Positions 15,648 through 24,186 of a stretch of 32,468 nucleotides of DNA are shown here, piece by piece. Position numbers and translations under genes: made by a program. The notes under the pieces were generated by a model, which saw nothing but the letters and a program-made list of their open reading frames with translations, was not told where the DNA came from and ran no database searches. This stretch comes from Gemmatimonadota bacterium (lineage in GTDB: Bacteria > Gemmatimonadota > Gemmatimonadetes > Palauibacterales > Palauibacteraceae), in the NCBI GenBank assembly GCA_022360695.1, contig JAKSCH010000167.1, forward strand, positions 1 to 32,468, read 5' to 3'. The first letter of the stretch is position 1. Every line of letters begins with the position of its first letter.

Positions 15648-18619
15648 TGTTGTCCGCGTTGTCGAAGTTCGAGACGGTTGCCGCCACCCCCTGGTTCGGC
15701 GCGCTCCTCGAGGAAGCGGCGAAGGGCTTCGTTCTCTTGTCGCTGGCGCTGCTCGTAGCGGTCTGTTTGCGACGCGCCTCGGCGGCGAGCCGGCACCTCG
15801 TCTGGACCGTCGCGGTGTGCGGGCTGTTGCTGCTGCCCCTGACGGCGCGTCTCCTCCCGAGCCTCGAGCTCGAGATCCCGTTCGTGGATCGCCCCGCCGC
15901 GCGGACCGCGGTCGCGACGGCTTCTCTCTTCGTCGAGCCCGAGCGGAGCGAGAGCGCCGTCCTCGTCGGCCGAGCGACGGCAGCGAACGACGGCGGCGCG
16001 ATCGATGCTTCGGTGGCGCCCGTCCGTACGGGTGGCACGAAAGCGGAGAAGACCCGACGCGACGACGATATGGCCGGAGCGCTCTCGTCCGGGCCCGAAG
16101 CGATGTCCGGTGTGCCACCCATCCAGTGGGCGTTGGTGACCCTCGGGGTCTGGATCGGTGGCGTGCTGTTCGGTTTGGGACGGTTGGCCGTTGGCACCGC
16201 TCGGCTCCGGTGGCTCGAGCGAGGCACCGAGCGCGTGAGCGACCCCGCGATCGTGGATCGAACGCGAAGGATCGCGCGCAGGCTCGGACTACGACGCGAT
16301 CCGGTCCTGCTTCGGGGGAGGCCGGACTCGATCCCGATGACCTGGGGCGCGCGTCGCTCCGTGGTGATTCTGCCGGAAGGGGCGGAGGGGTGGGAGCCGT
16401 GGCGGTTGGATGCCGTGTTGACGCACGAGCTCGGTCACGTCGTCCGACGCGACTATCTGGTGCAGATGGTCGCGCACGTCGCATGCTCGCTCCACTGGTT
16501 CAACCCGCTCGCCTGGATCGCGGCGAACCGGTTGCGGATCGAGCGAGAGCACGCGTGCGACGATCTCGTCTTGCGGTTGGGACACGAGCCATCGACCTAC
16601 GCGCACGAGCTCGTAGATCTGGCCCGTTCGCTCCAAGCCACGCCGCCGGCGGCGGTGGTCGGCGTGTGCTTCGCGCGGAAGAACCGGTTGCGAGCTCGAC
16701 TGATCGCGCTCATGGACCACACACGAGATCGTCGCCCGTTGTCGCGTCGCGCCGTCGTGGCCTCCGTCACGGCCACCCTCGCCGTCGCGCTGCCGCTGGG
16801 TGCGCTCTCCGCGCGGGCGGCGGACGCCGCCCGCGTCGACGCGCAGGAAACCGACGCCATAGACCCGCTCATCGAGTCTCTGGCTCGTGACCCGGGTCGA
16901 TCGGGTCCGCCGATTCGCTCGCCCGAACCGGTCGGTCCCGAGATCGCCGGCGTGGACGAAGCGGTGTCGGCACGCATCGTCGAGCAGGCGCTGCCGAGCG
17001 TCGTCCCCGGCACGCATTCGCCGCTCACGCTCGAGGTCGAGTGGGCGACCCTCGACGCCGGGTCGGCGCGTCCCACGCTCCGCCCGCTCGTTCCGGCGAC
17101 GCGCCCGCAGGAGGCACAGGTCCTGTGCGGACCCTCCGACGGAGAAGCGGAGAATCACGTCCACCGCACGTCGAACGATGACATCTCGATCGATCTCGAG
17201 TACGGCGAGTGCCGCTCGGAGGTACGGATCCGAGGCGACATCGAGTTCTCCGAGGACTTCCGTGACGTCGCCCGGTTGTCACGCGGCGCCTCGTTACGCT
17301 TCGAGGTCCGACGACCCGGCGACCGGCGGCGGCTCGAGATCGACCCCGGGAACGGCGGAGCGCCCGAGTACGATTGGCGCATCGATGGTGACCGCCAGCC
17401 GTTCGACCAAGCGGCGCGACGCTGGCTGGCCGGCGCGCTGCTCGACCTGTTCCGCACGAGCAGCTACATGGCGGAGGAACGCGTGGCCTGGATTCAATCT
17501 CGGGAGGGGACCGACGGTGTCCTGGCCGAGGTGGAGCGCATGTGGTCCGATCACGCGCAGGGCCGGTACCTGAGGTTCCTGATCGAGGATCGCTCGCTCT
17601 CGAGCTCCGAAGTCAGCCGCGTCATGAGCGTCGCGAGCCGCGAGATCGAGTCGGATCATGCGCTCGGTCAGGTGCTTCAGTCGGCGGCCGAGACCCACGC
17701 GTTCGATGCGCAGACCCGCGCCTCGTTCATAGCGGCGGCGGCGACGATCGAATCGGATCACCAGCACGGACAGGTGCTGTCGATCGCGCTTCGGCGCGGG
17801 GACCTGACCCAAGAGAACCTCGAAGCGTTGTTGGAGTCCGCGGCCGAAGGGATCGAGTCCGATCATCAGATGGGTCAGATCCTGGTCGGGCTCGCCGAGC
17901 GGTACACTCTCGAGCCAGGGCTGAGGGCGCCCTTCCTACGTGCTGCGGGCACCATCGAATCCGATCACCAGAAAGGTCAGGTCTACCAGCTTCTGCTGCG
18001 GCAGCGCGGGCTGGGAGCCGCCGAGCTGGCGGCGGTGCTCGAAGCCGCTTCGTCGATCGAATCGGACCACATGCTCTCGCAGGTGTTGATCGACGCGACC
18101 GCGCACGATCTGGGCGACGCCACGCTGCGGGAGGCGTTCATCGCGGCGTCCCGGTCGATCGAGTCGGACCACTCGCGCGGGAGCGTGCTGTCGGCCGCGC
18201 TCGATCTCGACGGGCTCACGGATGCGGATCTGGCCGCGATCCTCGCTTCGGCCGCCGACATCGATTCGGACCACACGTTGTCGAGCCTGTTACTCGAGGT
18301 CGCGGCACGGCGTCCGAGCGGCTCGGCGCTCCGTAGCGCGTACCTCGAGGCGGCGGCGTCGGTCGAGAGCGATCACAGTCGGACCCAGGCGCTCCTCGCC
18401 TTCGTGGATCTCGATCTGGCGGACGCGCACCTCGTGGGTTCGCTCGAGATCGCGCGTCTGATCGACAGCGATCACAACCTCGGGGCGGTGCTGATCGCGA
18501 TCGCGGGTGCGTACTCGATCGAGGGTGACGTGCGCGAGGCGTTCATGCGCGCCCTGGACACGATCGACTCGGAGCACACGCACGGGCGCGTATCCTCCGC
18601 GATCGTGCGAGGCGGCTAG
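15644..18619 (+). CDS. M56 (BlaR1-like) membrane metallopeptidase with C-terminal SDH-repeat domain
   Basis: 'VLTHELGHVVRRDYLVQMVAHVACSLHWFNPLAWIAANRLRIEREHACDDLVL' (HExxH and M56 signature), N-terminal TM helices, C-terminal IESDH repeats; overlaps blaI by 4 bp. Confidence 0.93.
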   Translation: MMLSALSKFETVAATPWFGALLEEAAKGFVLLSLALLVAVCLRRASAASRHLVWTVAVCGLLLLPLTARLLPSLELEIPFVDRPAARTAVATASLFVEPERSESAVLVGRATAANDGGAIDASVAPVRTGGTKAEKTRRDDDMAGALSSGPEAMSGVPPIQWALVTLGVWIGGVLFGLGRLAVGTARLRWLERGTERVSDPAIVDRTRRIARRLGLRRDPVLLRGRPDSIPMTWGARRSVVILPEGAEGWEPWRLDAVLTHELGHVVRRDYLVQMVAHVACSLHWFNPLAWIAANRLRIEREHACDDLVLRLGHEPSTYAHELVDLARSLQATPPAAVVGVCFARKNRLRARLIALMDHTRDRRPLSRRAVVASVTATLAVALPLGALSARAADAARVDAQETDAIDPLIESLARDPGRSGPPIRSPEPVGPEIAGVDEAVSARIVEQALPSVVPGTHSPLTLEVEWATLDAGSARPTLRPLVPATRPQEAQVLCGPSDGEAENHVHRTSNDDISIDLEYGECRSEVRIRGDIEFSEDFRDVARLSRGASLRFEVRRPGDRRRLEIDPGNGGAPEYDWRIDGDRQPFDQAARRWLAGALLDLFRTSSYMAEERVAWIQSREGTDGVLAEVERMWSDHAQGRYLRFLIEDRSLSSSEVSRVMSVASREIESDHALGQVLQSAAETHAFDAQTRASFIAAAATIESDHQHGQVLSIALRRGDLTQENLEALLESAAEGIESDHQMGQILVGLAERYTLEPGLRAPFLRAAGTIESDHQKGQVYQLLLRQRGLGAAELAAVLEAASSIESDHMLSQVLIDATAHDLGDATLREAFIAASRSIESDHSRGSVLSAALDLDGLTDADLAAILASAADIDSDHTLSSLLLEVAARRPSGSALRSAYLEAAASVESDHSRTQALLAFVDLDLADAHLVGSLEIARLIDSDHNLGAVLIAIAGAYSIEGDVREAFMRALDTIDSEHTHGRVSSAIVRGG
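17645..18589 (+). repeat. About 10 degenerate ~33-aa repeats carrying [IV][ED]S[DE]H
   Basis: IESDHALGQ, IESDHQHGQ, IESDHQMGQ, IESDHQKGQ, IESDHMLSQ, IESDHSRGS, IDSDHTLSS, VESDHSRTQ, IDSDHNLGA, IDSEHTHGR. Confidence 0.9.
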
Positions 18620-18626
18620 GCGGGAG

Positions 18627-19394
18627 TCAGCCCCCGCGCGTGAGGATCTCCTCGAGGAGCTCGAGCACGCGGGGATCGTCGCTCTGGCCGAGCCAGAAGA
18701 TGGCGGTCCGACGGAGCGACGGCTCCGGACTGGACCGTGCGAGTCGCATCAGCGTCTCGAACGCCGCCGGCTCCTCGTGGCGCTGCGACAACGCGAAGAT
18801 CGCGTGCTCGCGAACCTCGAGCTCCCCGTCGTCCTCGATGATCGACGTGAGGCCCTCGGTCGCGCGCTCGCTCGCCTCCTGACCCAGCCAGAACACCGCC
18901 TGCCGTCGTACGTCTCGTGAGCGGTGGCCGCGGGCGATCTCGAGCAGACGCGGCCAGGACTCCACCCCGCGCCCCATCGTGGCCGGGAAGATCGCATCCT
19001 TCGCGACGTCTTCCTCCGCCGTCTCGGCGATGTCGAACAACGCGTCGGAAGCCTCGCGAGGCGAGACCGCGCCCAGATCCGTGACGACCCCGGATCGTCG
19101 GTCCCAGCCGCCGGCCACCTCTACGTCGATATCCCGGATCCGGGCATCGCGCACCCTCAACTCCACTCGGACCGGCCCTTCCTCACACGTCCAGTCCCCG
19201 TAGTCGTGGTCCCGGTCGCGACGAAAGGAGATCCCGCCGCGCTCATGCCCGCAGATTCCCTCGCGGCCCTCGAACATGAACCGGACCCAGCCGTCGGGCG
19301 CGCGTCGGACGCGCTCGCCGAGCTCCTGCGCTTCGGAAAACGTGGGCGCGAGGAGGATCGCCGCGGCGGTCGCGGAGAGCGCCAGCCGCCTCAC
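18627..19394 (-). CDS. secreted HEAT-repeat protein
   Basis: signal peptide MRRLALSATAAAILLAPTFSEAQ; repeats AVFWLGQ, AIFALSQ, AIFWLGQ. Confidence 0.85.
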   Translation of the reverse strand: MRRLALSATAAAILLAPTFSEAQELGERVRRAPDGWVRFMFEGREGICGHERGGISFRRDRDHDYGDWTCEEGPVRVELRVRDARIRDIDVEVAGGWDRRSGVVTDLGAVSPREASDALFDIAETAEEDVAKDAIFPATMGRGVESWPRLLEIARGHRSRDVRRQAVFWLGQEASERATEGLTSIIEDDGELEVREHAIFALSQRHEEPAAFETLMRLARSSPEPSLRRTAIFWLGQSDDPRVLELLEEILTRGG

Positions 19395-20902
19395 CGCGGG
19401 GGATCCTCGACGAGATCGAGCAGATACTCGATCGCTCGTTCGTCACCGGTCTGACCCAGCCAGAAGATCACGCGCTTTCGGATCTCGGGATCGGTTTCGA
19501 TCCGCGCGATCTCGATCAGCCGATCCACCGCCTCCGGCTCATCCCGCTGTGCGTACGTAAAGATCAGCTGACCTTTCATCTCGGCGTCTTCGAGCCGACC
19601 GTAGAGCCCGTTCAGCCGGTCCAGATCGATGCTCGCGTGTTGCCCGGCCCAGAACAGCGCCTGCTTGCGGAGCTCGATCGGCTCCGACGCATCGAGCGCA
19701 CGGTCGAGCATCCACTCGACGGCGGCCGCGTCGTCGAGCTGCGCGAGCGAAAAGAAGACGCTCTCGCGGAGACTCTCCGATTCGAGCTGGCCATAGAGCT
19801 GGATCAAGAAGTCGGCGTCCGCCTGCTCGGGGTGCTGGCTCAGCCAGAAGATCGCCTTCTCCCGGATCCGCTGGGGTCGCGTCGCGTCCAGCGCATACTC
19901 ACGGAGCAGCTCCCCGGCGCGAGAGCTGCCGTGTTGGGACAGCGCGAAGATCGCGTTCTCCTGGAGTCGCTCATCGTCGGACCCCATGAGGATCTGAGTG
20001 AGCGCGTCGAGCGCGCCGTCCGTCCCGACCTGAGAGAGCCAGAACACCGCGGCCTCCTGAACCTCCGGCTCGGGATCGTTGAGGGCGACATCTGTGATCA
20101 CCGACTCGGCGACAGCGGCGTCGTGCTGCGACAGGACGAAGATCGCCTGCTTCCGAAGCGGCACGGAGCATTCGTCACGTCGTGCCAGCACTCGCTCCAG
20201 GATGGGCAGCGCTCGATCGGTATCCATCTGCATCAGCGCCTGGAGCGCGGCCTGCTGTACCTCTTCTTCGTCGCACCCTTCCTGGAAACGCGTGTCGCCG
20301 ACGAAGCCTTGGGCGTGGACCGCGGCCAACGCCGCTTCAGCGCGACGGAGCCCGATCTCGGAGGCCCTGGCGCTCTGTGCGAGCGCATGCTCGTACGCGT
20401 AGCCGGCGCCGGCCAGCGCGTAGTCCAACCCGCCGACCGCTTCCGCCGCGAGCGTAGCCTCCGCCAACACCATCGCTCGCTCCGCGGCGGTCGCATCTCC
20501 CCGTCGGGCGAGTCGGTTCCGGATGCGCAGCTCGAGATCGCGCGCATCGCCCGCCGTCGAAGCGTCCGGGTGATACGTGAGCTGCGATTCGAGCAGCCCG
20601 AGCGCTTCGCGAAGCGCGTCGAGTCGGTAGAGCGAAAACGCTTGCCAGTAGTAGGAGTCCGCGGTATACGCGCTCGCCGGAAACCGGTCGCGCAGAACCG
20701 CGAACGTTTCCGCCGCTCGACTGAACTGCTCACGCGTCAGCGCGCGCCGCGCGTCGCGGTACGTGCGTTCCGCGTCGGACTCTTGAGCCAGGGTCGCGCT
20801 GCCCGAAACGGGCTCCGTCCCGCCGCTCCACGGCACGCCGCCGAGCGTCGCGCTCGCGAGTGCGATCGCGAGCCAACGTCTGCTGTTCGTTCGCTTGGTC
20901 AT
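19391..20902 (-). CDS. secreted TPR/HEAT-repeat protein
   Basis: signal-like N-terminus, TPR-like FSRAAETFAVLRDRFPASAYTADSYYWQAFSLYRLD, then 8 'xIFWLSQ'-type HEAT repeats. Confidence 0.87.
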   Translation of the reverse strand: MTKRTNSRRWLAIALASATLGGVPWSGGTEPVSGSATLAQESDAERTYRDARRALTREQFSRAAETFAVLRDRFPASAYTADSYYWQAFSLYRLDALREALGLLESQLTYHPDASTAGDARDLELRIRNRLARRGDATAAERAMVLAEATLAAEAVGGLDYALAGAGYAYEHALAQSARASEIGLRRAEAALAAVHAQGFVGDTRFQEGCDEEEVQQAALQALMQMDTDRALPILERVLARRDECSVPLRKQAIFVLSQHDAAVAESVITDVALNDPEPEVQEAAVFWLSQVGTDGALDALTQILMGSDDERLQENAIFALSQHGSSRAGELLREYALDATRPQRIREKAIFWLSQHPEQADADFLIQLYGQLESESLRESVFFSLAQLDDAAAVEWMLDRALDASEPIELRKQALFWAGQHASIDLDRLNGLYGRLEDAEMKGQLIFTYAQRDEPEAVDRLIEIARIETDPEIRKRVIFWLGQTGDERAIEYLLDLVEDPPR

Positions 20903-20956
20903 CTTCTACCGTCCCCTCTATCCATCAGGAAGTCTCGTATCCGCTCGATCTCGGCG

Positions 20957-22060
20957 TCACGTGCCGAGCTGTGGCGACGCGTCGCGGAGCGTCGCCACCG
21001 TCCCCATCCGCTCGAGACCCTCGGCGATGATCTCGCGCTCGAAGCTCGGTGCATCCGGACCCAGCCGTGCGATCTGCGCCAGAAGGAGCTCGATCTCCTC
21101 GAGGAGTGCCCGCTCGCCGGGCGATCGTTCGATATCCATGTCCAGGAGCAGCCGTGTCTCCCCGAGCAGGTTGCGCGCGGAACGAGCCAGCTCGCCGAAC
21201 TGGTCCGGCGACCCGTCGTCGGCGCGGAACGAGGTGAGGAGCGTCTCGGTCCGCCCCAGGTGCGCGGTGGTCGCGTATCGCGCGACGACGCTTCTCCGAT
21301 CGACCGACATCGTGGAGCGCTCCTCGATCGACGAGGGCGTACGGACGTCTCGGTCGTCGACCCGGCCCGGGTCGCGGGCAGCGAGCCGAGGGGCCGTCTC
21401 GAGCCGATCGGCCTCGGGTGCCGACATCTCCACGTCACCCGGATTCGATCGAGCCCCGTCCCCCGGGCCCTCGTCGGCCGAAGCCGTGCTCGCACCACCC
21501 GCCGTCGACTGGAGTGCGACATCGGTCGGAGCGCCGGTGTCCGTCCGCGGCTCGACCGCGACCCGGGTGGACGCGCGCTCGAGGGGCGGCATCCCGCGGC
21601 CGATGACGATCCCGAACAGGATCGAGGCGGCAACGGCGACGCCGGTGACCCAGAGCGCCACCGAGCGCCGCTCGGATCGTTCCGTCTCCGGGATCTCGAA
21701 ACCCGGGAGGTCCTCGGCGAGCTCGGTCAGCCCGGCCTCTCGAACCCCGGCCGGGGCGGCGCGACGCATCGCCCAACCGGCCTCGATCCGCTCCCACATC
21801 TCGTCCCTCGGAGGAGACGGTGGCTCGTGATAGCGCCGAGCTGCGCTCGTGACGAGGTCTTCCGACGCGAGGGGCGTCTCCGCGGACGAGGTCGGGCCCG
21901 TCTCGAGCTCGCGCGTCTCGAGCTCCGGGGCTTCGAACGCCAGCTCGTCCCGAACGCGTATCCACATGGTCGCCGCGGGGGTGGCCGGCGGTTGGTTGTA
22001 GGTCTTCGCCTCTCTACGGAGGAATTCCACGAAGCGATCGAAGTCGGTCACGACGCCCAC
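20957..22060 (-). CDS. putative single-TM anti-sigma factor
   Basis: Directly downstream of and overlapping an ECF sigma gene; single TM 'SVALWVTGVAVAASILFGIVIGRGM'; no HxxxCxxC zinc motif. Confidence 0.65.
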   Translation of the reverse strand: MGVVTDFDRFVEFLRREAKTYNQPPATPAATMWIRVRDELAFEAPELETRELETGPTSSAETPLASEDLVTSAARRYHEPPSPPRDEMWERIEAGWAMRRAAPAGVREAGLTELAEDLPGFEIPETERSERRSVALWVTGVAVAASILFGIVIGRGMPPLERASTRVAVEPRTDTGAPTDVALQSTAGGASTASADEGPGDGARSNPGDVEMSAPEADRLETAPRLAARDPGRVDDRDVRTPSSIEERSTMSVDRRSVVARYATTAHLGRTETLLTSFRADDGSPDQFGELARSARNLLGETRLLLDMDIERSPGERALLEEIELLLAQIARLGPDAPSFEREIIAEGLERMGTVATLRDASPQLGT

Positions 22061-22593
22061 TCCCCCGCGTGGTCCGCCAGGTCCGACCTCAGACGGGCAC
22101 GCGCGCGGAACAGCTGGGACTTCGACGTTCCGGACTTGATCCCCAGCATCTCGCCGATCTCTTCGTGCGTGTAGCCTTCGAGATCGTGCAGGATGAACAC
22201 GGTCCGGTATCCTTCCGGCAGCGCGTCGATCGCCGCCGTGAGCTTCGACTCGAGATCCGGCTCGATCGACCGCGTCCCGCGCGCCGTGACGCGAATCTCG
22301 TCATCCAGGTCGGTCTCGCGCGTCCGAAAACGCTTCACCTTCCGGAGCCCGTTGAGCGAGACGGTCGTCGCGATCGAGCCGATCCACGTCCCGAACGCGG
22401 ACTCGCCGCGGAACGTGTCGATCTTCGTGAATGCGCGCACGAACGTCTCCTGGGTGAAATCCTGCGCGAGGTGATCCTCGCCGGCGAACCGGTAGCAGAT
22501 CCGGTAGACGCGATCGACGTGCGCGTCGTACAGCGCGCGCGCCGCATCTTCTTCACCTCGCTTCAACCGCTCTATGGCTTGCGGTTCTTTCAC
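22048..22593 (-). CDS. ECF RNA polymerase sigma factor (GTG start)
   Basis: 'DFTQETFVRAFTKIDTFRGESAFGTWIGSIATTVSLNGLRK' (region 2) and 'IDALPEGYRTVFILHDLEGYTHEEIGEMLGIKSGTSKSQLFRARARLR' (region 4). Confidence 0.95.
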   Translation of the reverse strand: MKEPQAIERLKRGEEDAARALYDAHVDRVYRICYRFAGEDHLAQDFTQETFVRAFTKIDTFRGESAFGTWIGSIATTVSLNGLRKVKRFRTRETDLDDEIRVTARGTRSIEPDLESKLTAAIDALPEGYRTVFILHDLEGYTHEEIGEMLGIKSGTSKSQLFRARARLRSDLADHAGEWAS

Positions 22594-22833
22594 GGGCTAC
22601 GGGTCTCCCGAATCCTCGCCGTGGCGTTCGCTTCCGATCCGTGGACACGAGCATCGCAGGATTGGTTGTGCGTCTCGACCGCGTCGCGGGGCAGGCTTCG
22701 ACGCACGAGCTCGGAGATCCGCTCGGTCAGGCGATCGACCGTGTCGATCGGACGGCTCGGTGGGGCGGTCCGTTCCGGACGCGCCCCGACCGAGCCTCAG
22801 CCCTGGCCCTGAGTCAGGGGTGCACGGCCGGCC

Positions 22834-24051
22834 TCAGCCGACGGCCACTTCCGCACCTTGCACGACCTCGGCGATGTGGTCGAGCGCCCACTCGAGCGTC
22901 GCCCGCTCGATCACGAGCGGCGGCGCGAAGCGGATCACCTGCTCGTGCGTCTCTTTCGCGAGGATCCCTCGAGCCTGGAGCGCCTCGCAGAAGGGGCGAG
23001 CCGAGCCCGACTCGTCCTTGATCACGAGCCCGACGAACAGCCCGCGCCCCCTCACGTGATCGATGTGGGGAGAGTCGATCTCGCGGAGCCGATCCATGAA
23101 CCAGGTTCCGAGCTCGTTCGAGCGACCCGCGAGGTCCTCTTCGAGAATCACGTCGAGCGCGGCTTGCGCGACGGCCGCGCCCAGCGGGTTTCCGCCAAAC
23201 GTCGATCCGTGGTCACCGGGCGTGAACACATCCATGATCTCCGAGCTGGAGAGGATCCCCGACACCGGGATCACGCCGCCGCCGAGCGCCTTCCCGACGA
23301 TCATGATGTCGCCGCGGCTTCCATCCCAGTCGCCGCAGAAGAGCTTGCCGGTGCGTCCGAGACCGGTTTGGATCTCGTCGTTGATCATGAGCACGCCGTG
23401 CTCTCGACACACCTCGACCGCGCGACCGAAGAAGCCCTCGGGTGGAACGACCACGCCCGCTTCGCCCTGGATGGGCTCGACCAGGAAGCCGACGGTGTTG
23501 GGCGTGACAGCGGCGGCGAGCGCATCGGCGTCGCCGTACGGAATCGTCACGAAGCCCGGCGTGAAGGGCCCGAACCCGTGGCGCGAGCCGTGGTCTGAAG
23601 AGAACCCGACGATCGTCGTCGTTCGGCCGTGGAAGTTCTCCTCGCAAACGATGATCTCGGCCTGCCCCTCCGGGACGCCCTTGACGAGATACCCCCACTT
23701 CCGCGCCGCCTTGATCGCGGTCTCCACGGCTTCCGCACCCGTGTTCATCGGAAGCGCGCGCTCGAAACCGGTCGTCTCGCACAGCTGCTCGAGAAACGGT
23801 CCCATCTGATCGTTGTGGAAGGCCCGCGACGTCAGCGTGAGCGAATCGGCTTGTTCTTTCAGCGCCTCGATGATGCGGGGGTGGCGGTGGCCCTGATTGA
23901 CCGCGCTGTAGGCGCTCAGCATGTCGAGATACTTCTTGCCCTCGACGTCCCAAACCCATTCACCCTCTCCGCGTCGCAAGACGACAGGGAGGGGATGGTA
24001 GTTGTGCGCGCTGACCCGGTCGACCTGCGAGATGTAGTCGTTCGTGTTCAT
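22834..24051 (-). CDS. rocD: ornithine aminotransferase
   Basis: 'SAHNYHPLPVVLRRGEGEWVWDVEGKKYLDMLSAYSAVNQGHRHP', 'IMIVGKALGGGVIPVSGILSS', 'GDHGSTFGGNPLGAAVA'. Confidence 0.95.
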   Translation of the reverse strand: MNTNDYISQVDRVSAHNYHPLPVVLRRGEGEWVWDVEGKKYLDMLSAYSAVNQGHRHPRIIEALKEQADSLTLTSRAFHNDQMGPFLEQLCETTGFERALPMNTGAEAVETAIKAARKWGYLVKGVPEGQAEIIVCEENFHGRTTTIVGFSSDHGSRHGFGPFTPGFVTIPYGDADALAAAVTPNTVGFLVEPIQGEAGVVVPPEGFFGRAVEVCREHGVLMINDEIQTGLGRTGKLFCGDWDGSRGDIMIVGKALGGGVIPVSGILSSSEIMDVFTPGDHGSTFGGNPLGAAVAQAALDVILEEDLAGRSNELGTWFMDRLREIDSPHIDHVRGRGLFVGLVIKDESGSARPFCEALQARGILAKETHEQVIRFAPPLVIERATLEWALDHIAEVVQGAEVAVG

Positions 24052-24186
24052 CGATGTCCTCTTCTGACCGTACGGATTCGAGCCGTACGTACGCGGTTTC
24101 GAGGGGAAGCGTAGGTCTGGACGTGGCGGCCGGCAAGCGAGCTCGAACGCTAGGCTTTTCGCCCTCCGCGATCTAACCTTCCGGCC

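Noticed and set aside
15261-16484. 407-aa minus-strand ORF opposite blaI/M56
   Set aside because: Arg/Ser-rich shadow ORF; the plus strand carries clear BlaI and M56 motifs
19637-22174. 845-aa plus-strand ORF
   Set aside because: Antisense shadow of the HEAT and anti-sigma genes; Arg-rich, no recognisable domain; typical of high-GC codon bias
22807-22819. Palindrome CCCTGAGTCAGGG downstream of rocD
   Set aside because: Odd-length perfect dyad with no loop room and no T run; not a credible terminator, operator role unsupported
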